Source of the DNA: Malachius bipustulatus
Lineage: Eukaryota; Arthropoda; Insecta; Coleoptera; Melyridae
Direction of reading: 5' to 3'
NCBI GenBank assembly: GCA_910589415.1
Contig: OU342637.1
Span: forward strand, 29,790,162-29,854,161
Length of the DNA stretch: 64,000 nt
In this document: positions 57,829 through 64,000 of the stretch, in pieces
Layout: every line of letters begins with the position of its first letter
Position numbering within the stretch: the stretch's first letter is position 1
Program-made: the position numbers and the translations under genes
The notes under the pieces: generated by a model
Databases searched by the model: none
Told to the model about the DNA's origin: nothing
What the model saw: the letters and a program-made list of their open reading frames with translations, nothing else

Positions 57829-58663
57829 TAGGTATACAATATACTATTGCTTACCGAACCAAGCACTGTAACTAAAAAAATATACAAAAAATGTTCAATT
57901 TAAACATTTAAATTCATCGCAACTTAATTAGTTGTATTTATGCAAATTTCAAAAAATTTCAAAAATATTGAATTCTACGTAGGCGGTGAAATTCTGAGTT
58001 TAAACTCAGAACTACAACTTTAAACTCGCAATTCCAATTTTAAATTTCCTACGAGGAACACACTCCTTTATTATCACTCCATGACGTCATAAAGTAAAAC
58101 ACAATAGTTCTCAATGGCTTCAAGAAATAAGTTTCGACTGTCAAAAAACAAGAATGTTTTTAGGCGGAAAAAAATAAAAATTCAGCCGCTTTTACTTCAC
58201 GGTCGCTTCTACGTCGCTGGAGAATACTACCTTCTATACTTCACGCTAAAAGCGGCCGTGAAACAAAAGCGGCTGTAAAGTGAATCTGACCCAGAAATAA
58301 AAATGAAAAAAAAATCAGAAATTAAAAATAAATTGTTTGCCTACTTTACCTACTTGAGGGGCAGTCACCTAAGAAATGTTGCGGCCTCGGCTTATTTCGG
58401 CCAAAAAAAGATATATACCGGGTGATTCTTATAACCTGAAATATTTAAATATCTTTTTAAATGACAACCAAATTTTTTTGCGAATTCGTATTCAACGGCG
58501 AAAAAATGCGTAAGATTCATCTGAAATTTTTTTTGCGTATAATCATAGCTGTCTCCCAATATCTCTATTCTGCATTCTGCCGTAAAATATTTTTTATAAA
58601 AATCGTTTTGGTCGGTGGGAGACATAGTTTGAATGTAAATCTGTCCTGCACCCTTCACCCCTT

Positions 58664-58709
58664 GTAAGTAGAGGGGTGCCACTTATTAAAGTGGCACCCC
58701 TCTACTTAC
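58664..58709. repeat. perfect 21-bp hairpin, 4-nt loop
   Basis: GTAAGTAGAGGGGTGCCACTT (58664-58684) is an exact inverse of 58689-58709 around ATTA. GTGCCACTT also occurs in the arm of the 57729 palindrome region (GTGCCACTTTACC) and at about 57222, linking these structures to one repeat family. Confidence 0.9.
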
Positions 58710-60860
58710 GATTACAATTTCATCAAACTTCTACTATAATGAACCCAATTTAAAGGTTCTAGGCATTTGACTAGACTACTTGGATTTTATTTTCTTAAGA
58801 AAAGGTGCAGGATTCGAGACAGAATATAAAAAAAGAATCATTTCTTAACAAATTAGTCCGTTCCTTCAAACAGGGCAGCGGCTGTAATATCATCACTAAA
58901 ATCGGTGCTCACGTGACTTGCCTGTTGTACATCATAATTATTGATAGGGACGGTAATTAAAAGGGCACGTGTCTGGACTACAATTCACGTGACTTGATGA
59001 AAAATTGATCAGTGCCGTATAGTGAAATATTCAGATGACCGCAGCGAGCCCGTCTCCGGAAGGTCTACCCTCGAGAGTCGGGAGTCGAGACGCCGCCCCC
59101 CCTTTTGTCAGGCAACCGGTCGCCCTTTCTCCTCTTCTAGCGTGCAACTATCATGACTGACATGTGAAAAAATCGTGCAGTTGCACTCACAGCTAACGAA
59201 TTAATAATAAAAGCTGCTCTGGCAAACGTGTAATTGGAAAGTAATAAAAAGGGAGTTTAATTGGATGTGAGCATTTTCAAGGGATTATTACTTGTTTGTA
59301 ATCACTTCTCTATGCTTCGAGTCAAGTGGGGGGCTATACATGAATTGAATTGAATCCGTACGTAATTATTGCTGCAGGTAACTGTTAATTAAAATTTCTA
59401 TCTAGTTGTATTTTTTTTCGTTAGAAGAGTGGGAACTTGCAAAATGAAATCATGATAAAAAAATCAGTTTCAAAATATAAAGGAAGAAGGCGTTTTCTAT
59501 AATATATCTCCTCTTAAAAGGCATTTTGGGTATTGTTCACGGTAAAGTAAAGTGTCATTCCTTATTATTATTCGAGGAATTGTCTCACCAAATACCATTA
59601 TTACTCAGATTTTTAGATGGATATTTTTTATGCAGTTGTTTTCTCATATTTCCTTGCAGGTAGGCAATTGCACTTGATCTACAGAAAAGCTTTTCCACAG
59701 CTCTCGTTTAATTATAACGATTCGAGAACAAATCCTGCTAAATATGAGCTCTAATGGTATTACCCCGCACATAAAACATAAAAAAGTGCATGGATCCTGG
59801 CTTGCCTATATTTTATTTTTAAGACCACTATTAATAGTGGGCATAATCACAAGTGGGAGAATAGAAATGTATTTTATCTAAACCCACCTACCTTGCCAGG
59901 AAGTATCATTTGGAATTGCTCTGCGGAAGTCAATTTGTCAGGAACACAAGCCCAAGACCGCTACCTACTAAACTGCAGGCAGTAAAGCCTTAAATGAAGT
60001 GTAAAAATAAATTCCATTAAAACTAAATTAAGTAAAAGTCCTAATAGTAGCATGGCATAATTTATTGAGGCATAAAGATGATTTATAAATGGCAACCGTT
60101 GAGCAATTCTTTAGTTTATGGACTTCTACACATTCTTCACTTTGTACGATGCGTTGGTTCGTTGTCGAGGGAACGATTATTAAAATTTATGCCCTACCGG
60201 ATGTATTTTCTTGGCCTGGCGTTATATTTTCAGTGAATATTTAATAGGAAGCTAATGAGTAGGTCCAGAGCAACGCGGAGAAGAACATTAATTTCATGTG
60301 ATTTAATTAATTACAGCTATATCTCAACCGGGGAAGACCTGATGCGGGGTGTTTTAAAATAGCACGTCTCAAAGACCGCTTTATCCAGAAATGGTGTCTA
60401 TTGTTCCCGGAATGCTCAAGTGTTAATTATATCGGGACGATGATTGTTTCAGATTTGCCGTAATTTATTGTTTGCCTGAAATAATATCAGACGAATTCCT
60501 GGTATTATTCTTCAAGTCTCTTAGGGATAAAAATAAACAAGGCGGTTGTTTTTATTCAAAAAGACCTAATTGGAAGACCGGGCGAGATAAATTACGGTAA
60601 GCGATACGCGTGGGGGGAGTAATGAATGCCGTGGGATGGGCTTTGGGAAATTGATACACCAAGACGGAAACAAGTGCACCCTTAGGAAATTTAGTCCCTT
60701 TTCATATACACTCGCATATATAATACCTGTCCTCATTAAACTATGTGACACGCGGTAGGAATAACTCTTGAAGACGCATGCGGTAATTAAAAACTTACCG
60801 ACATTTTTAACACCCGTCTACCTACCTACTCGATGTTTGAGTTTATTATTGATCAGTTCT
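58710..60860. other. non-coding; one GC-rich patch
   Basis: About 59036-59150 is markedly GC-rich (CGAGAGTCGGGAGTCGAGACG) with a plus frame open for about 40 codons, but no family is recognised. GCAG|GTAGGC at 59656-59665 and GCAG|GTAACT at about 59374 resemble weak joined splice sites. No gene called. Confidence 0.4.
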
Positions 60861-60872
60861 TTAATAAGCTGT

Positions 60873-60900
60873 TGACCTCTCTGTCTCTGTAGGTATGTAG
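60873..60900 (+). other. weaker candidate recursive splice site
   Basis: A pyrimidine tract CCTCTCTGTCTCTGTAG ending at 60892 is followed at once by the donor GTATGT (60893-60898). GTTGAC just upstream could serve as branch region. TAG in place of CAG, and GTATGT in place of GTAAGT, make it weaker than 5529|5530, and no clear downstream RS-exon donor was found. Confidence 0.25.
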
Positions 60901-61204
60901 GAGGCGTGTTTAGGAGATAAAAATATGGTAAATCCCTAAATAATAAATCTTATAAAAGCTTAATGAAACTAAATATGGATTCTAGTACAGTTAAGTGACA
61001 TTTGACCTTTACTGTGTGAATAAATTTTGCTCTTTGTCAATCTTGTTGAAGAGGCAATATTAAATATTAAACGTTCCCGCATTTATTAACAAAGCTTGCT
61101 TCGTTATTTCAATGGTCCCAGATCATTATTTTATTTGGTTTTATCTAAAATTAGTTAAGGTAGTTTATTGATAATTTAATAAGTTATACAGTGTGAAATT
61201 CTCG

Positions 61205-61440
61205 TTTTATGTGACGTTATGATGGAAATCGCTTTAACAGGTCGATTTTTTATTTTTAAAATGACATCTTCTGACGTGCAGCATATCATAATGACGCCAA
61301 ATTTTTTTTTTTTTTGATAAATGACGTCTCTTCATTTTTTTTAACGGAAAATGAAAATGGTTTTCCGTTAAAAAAAAATGAAGAGACGTCATTTATCAAA
61401 AAAAAAAAAATCACAAGTAGGGGACTTGTGATACGTTTTT
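61205..61440. repeat. family C copy 2, containing a 50-bp-arm hairpin
   Basis: The left part (61205-61300) matches 1988-2110. At 61302-61410 lies a nearly perfect inverted repeat: T tract, GATAAATGACGTCTCTTCA, T8, AACGGAAAA, then a 9-nt loop TGAAAATGG (61352-61360), then the exact complement apart from one length difference in the A/T run. A second small stem CACAAGT/ACTTGTG follows at 61412-61431. This looks like an inverted duplication inside family C. Confidence 0.85.
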
Positions 61441-61911
61441 CGCGAAAAAAAAGAAGAAAAATGTTGCGAAAATTGCAACATTTATAATGATTTTTTTGCC
61501 AAGTCGGTTTTACAAAGTCAGGCCATTTCGTGTTTTCCCCTTGTTTTTGTCAAGTCTGGTTTGAAAGGTCCTGCCAGGAGTGCCAGGTCGAATTTTTTTC
61601 TCAAAATTTGATTTTTTCAAGATGAGTTTGACAAAGTCCGGTCAGCTCGAAAAGTTGAACTTTTTTTCGAACCTTGTCAAACCCGATCTGCAAAAAATTT
61701 TGAACAAACCTTATACCGTATCAAACCGAACCTTACAAAAAAAGAAACTTCGAGCTGACCGAACTTTGCAAAAATAGAATTTTAGAACTAACCGGACTCT
61801 GTCAAACGGGAGCCTGCTAAAATTTCGAGATGCAAAAAAAAATTCGAGCCAACCGAGTATTGCAAAAAAATCGTTCTGACCGGAGCTCGTCCCGTGTAGA
61901 GTATAGGACAC
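61441..61911. repeat. interleaved direct and inverted short repeats
   Basis: CAAAGTCCGGTCAGCTCGAA (about 61634) and TTCGAGCTGACCGAACTTTG (about 61748) are inverse copies. Related words (CTAACCGGACT, GAGCCAACCGAG, CTGACCGGAGCTCG) follow at 40-60 bp spacing separated by GCAAAAAAA runs. A CACCCTGTATATG end motif sits at 61911-61923. Non-coding repeat DNA; the frames across it are by-products. Confidence 0.6.
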
Positions 61912-63730
61912 CCTGTATATGATTTATTAGTTTCGAGGGAGCGCCGGACTGGCACAAATGAAATAAAATAAACTAACTGATTTTGTGTTGGCAATAAAAG
62001 AAACATTTTATTGTCAGCTTTATTTCAACTCATTCTGAACGGTGCGAAAATACTATAAAAAAAGCCAACCCACGCGAGTAGTTTTTTATTAGAGCCTCAG
62101 TTAGATGAAAACTTGATAGAAGATTGCAGTCGGAACCTTGCAGAATCATATTTTGTATTAATTTTTTTTCACCTACGTCTATTACCTCCACTCCAAGGAT
62201 TCTAGTGCTATTCTCTTCATATGTACCTACTCTAACGTCCCATATCTAGTCAAACTTCTCACATTTCAATTTAAAATCGCAAGAACTGATCCGGAGCATG
62301 TATAGGAGCAATAATCTCATCTTTTTACCAATTTTAATGGGTGAAATCAAATAAAGTTCATCAAATAGGTTCGGCTTGCGCCGCATAGGATACACCCCAG
62401 GCAGACAAGATGCACGCCAATAACTGAGTGCAGTGCCCCCCCGGTGTGCAGAGAAGTTATTGAAACTACTGATTTTTACAACTCTTCTCTAATTTTAAGT
62501 TGATTTATTCATCAGTTAATCCAATGACAGAGCGCTCGGTATATATAATTAGTCCTTAAAAATAATTATCCCAGCCACCGTATAAAGGGAATAAATCCTT
62601 AATCCTAACTCTTCACCGTTTATCTTCTTTGGCTCTGAGAATAATCGTTCGCCAAACTATCCATTGTTAGTTTTATGACCTAAGAAGAGACCAGGGAAAG
62701 TCCTTTATTTTCCCGGCGTCTTTTTCTAAGGAAATCTAACCTACGCCAATGGGCCGGGCTCTCGAATGAAGGGGCCATCTTGAATGGCCATCGCACTCCG
62801 GAGTCCGGATTGATTCTCGATGTGAGAACATTGTCCGGAATGTTGGGCGTCAGATAAGTGGCTCCTTAAATATAAAGCTCGCAGCCTCTGAGGGCAATTA
62901 TTTCCAGCCATTCTCTTCTAAATACGTAATATCTAAGTGATAGAGGGAATTTACGGGGCCAAGGGAAGAATGTTATTACTATAAATCGACCCTATCTGCT
63001 GCCTCTTATAATTGGCCACTGATAAGGTTGCTGGTATTTTATATCAGCGAAGGAATTTCGGAAACTTCCTCGTTGTGGAATATTTTCCTGCTAATATTAT
63101 TTGAAATGGAAAAATTAGGTCCGCGAATGAATGAAATTCAAAAGAAACTTTCATTTCCTTTTTGGTAATGATTTACTCTTTCGACTCCATATAGGTGTTA
63201 AATTATTTAAAGTTCGAAACGTTAGAAGAAGACACAATCTCTGTTTAATGAAACTTGGAGGAGAAGAGGGAGTTGAATAAAATATGAGTATTGGAGTTGA
63301 ACAAACGGAAAACTTTTGTTGATTCGCTTATCGTCGCTTTTGCATCTGTTTTGGTGCAATTAATTCACAAGCTGCTTGATTTTTTATGATTCCTAGAGCT
63401 ATGTGGCATTCTATTTAAAAGGGCTTTAGTTTAGCTTTAAATAAAAAAAAAGTTAATTTGTGCAACTGATGCCAGAAATGAATTATACCTTTCTCCTAAT
63501 TTCGTTCAAAAAGTCGGTGGCTGTGGGATATCATTTATATAGTTTAGACATGTTGCTTTCAGCAACATTATAATCTATTTAAAAACCCTTCATTCAAAAC
63601 AAGTCAACTCCGGCTCTTTTCTGTCGCTGCTGCTCCTTAGGGAGACCAACTCCGCCTCTTGTCTGCATCATCAAAATGCACTCTTTATCTGAGAGGTTTT
63701 AGCTGAGACGATAATTTAACTGAATCAACA
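61912..63730. other. non-coding, GC-richer in part
   Basis: No coding exon is recognised. Patches at 62380-62460 and 62740-62900 are GC-richer and not repeat-like, so they may be regulatory sequence, but no motif set supports a specific call. Confidence 0.4.
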
Positions 63731-63734
63731 TTAG

Positions 63735-63930
63735 CATAGATTTGCATAGAGCTGCATCGCAGTCGCCCGGTGAATCCCCTGTGTAAGAGCCGAGGCCGCC
63801 GCTGTAAACATTTGATTTGCATTTGCAGCCCTTTTGTTGCTCCCCCAACTACACCCCGTCTGGCCCAGATTCACGTAAACCAGAGCCGCCGGCCACTTCA
63901 AAGCGCCGAACTGGCAATGTTCCATTATTA
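63735..63930. promoter_or_regulatory. GC-rich patch with paired POU octamers
   Basis: ATTTGCAT occurs at 63740-63747 and 63815-63822, same strand, 75 bp apart, within a GC-rich, non-repetitive stretch. This is the octamer bound by POU-homeodomain proteins. A 64-codon minus frame covers part of the patch but has no family features. The enhancer role is inferred from motif density alone. Confidence 0.25.
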
Positions 63931-64000
63931 AGGGAGTTTAAAGGTAAAGGTAAAACAAAAAAACTTTGATCATCTCGGAAGGGTAGGCGGGCCCTGAGGA

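Overview
This window looks like arthropod, probably insect, nuclear DNA. It is AT-rich, has almost no long open frames and no bacterial gene organisation. It is full of insect-type mobile elements: a BEL/Pao LTR retrotransposon, gypsy-like LTR debris, jockey-like LINE remnants, a tRNA-derived SINE, inverted-repeat elements and short TACAGGGTG-type ends. I cannot name the species. The only complete protein gene is the retrotransposon polyprotein. Host coding sequence is limited to two weakly supported candidate terminal exons.

Layout. 1-8.7 kb: non-coding DNA with a three-copy ~260-bp tandem repeat (1028-1839), a perfect 25-bp inverted repeat (3872-3928), a candidate recursive splice site (junction 5529|5530) and a ~146-bp minisatellite containing a recent 381-bp duplication (6370-7860). 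8.7-18 kb: a decayed LINE reverse transcriptase (8715-9650), a TATA/Inr/short-first-exon signature (13219-13274), a candidate minus-strand last exon (15955-16084) and a solo LTR with a 4-bp target duplication (16452-17504). 20-29 kb: an AT microsatellite, a ~635-bp tandem repeat, a candidate plus-strand last exon (24781-25039), dispersed repeats and a LINE RNase H-like remnant (27837-28331). 32-37.3 kb: short tandem arrays, a possible gypsy RT fragment and three LTR-end/primer-binding-site junctions in the same orientation. 39.5 kb: a short element with perfect 42-bp terminal inverted repeats.

43-50.4 kb: an apparently intact, recent BEL/Pao element. Its two 567-bp LTRs look identical, it has a 5-bp target duplication, and one 1755-codon frame carries gag, three zinc knuckles, protease, RT, RNase H and integrase, with no envelope gene. 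51-64 kb: a tRNA-derived SINE, further copies of dispersed repeats, several large hairpins (54.8, 57.7, 58.7 and 61.3 kb), a second weaker recursive-splice candidate (60892|60893), and a GC-richer right edge with two POU-octamer motifs.

How parts may work together: a plus-strand host gene could cross the left part of the window, with the ratchet site at 5529 inside a very long intron that ends at the acceptor at 24780. This is inference and needs RNA evidence. The BEL element is self-contained, and its identical LTRs make it the most recent large change in the window.
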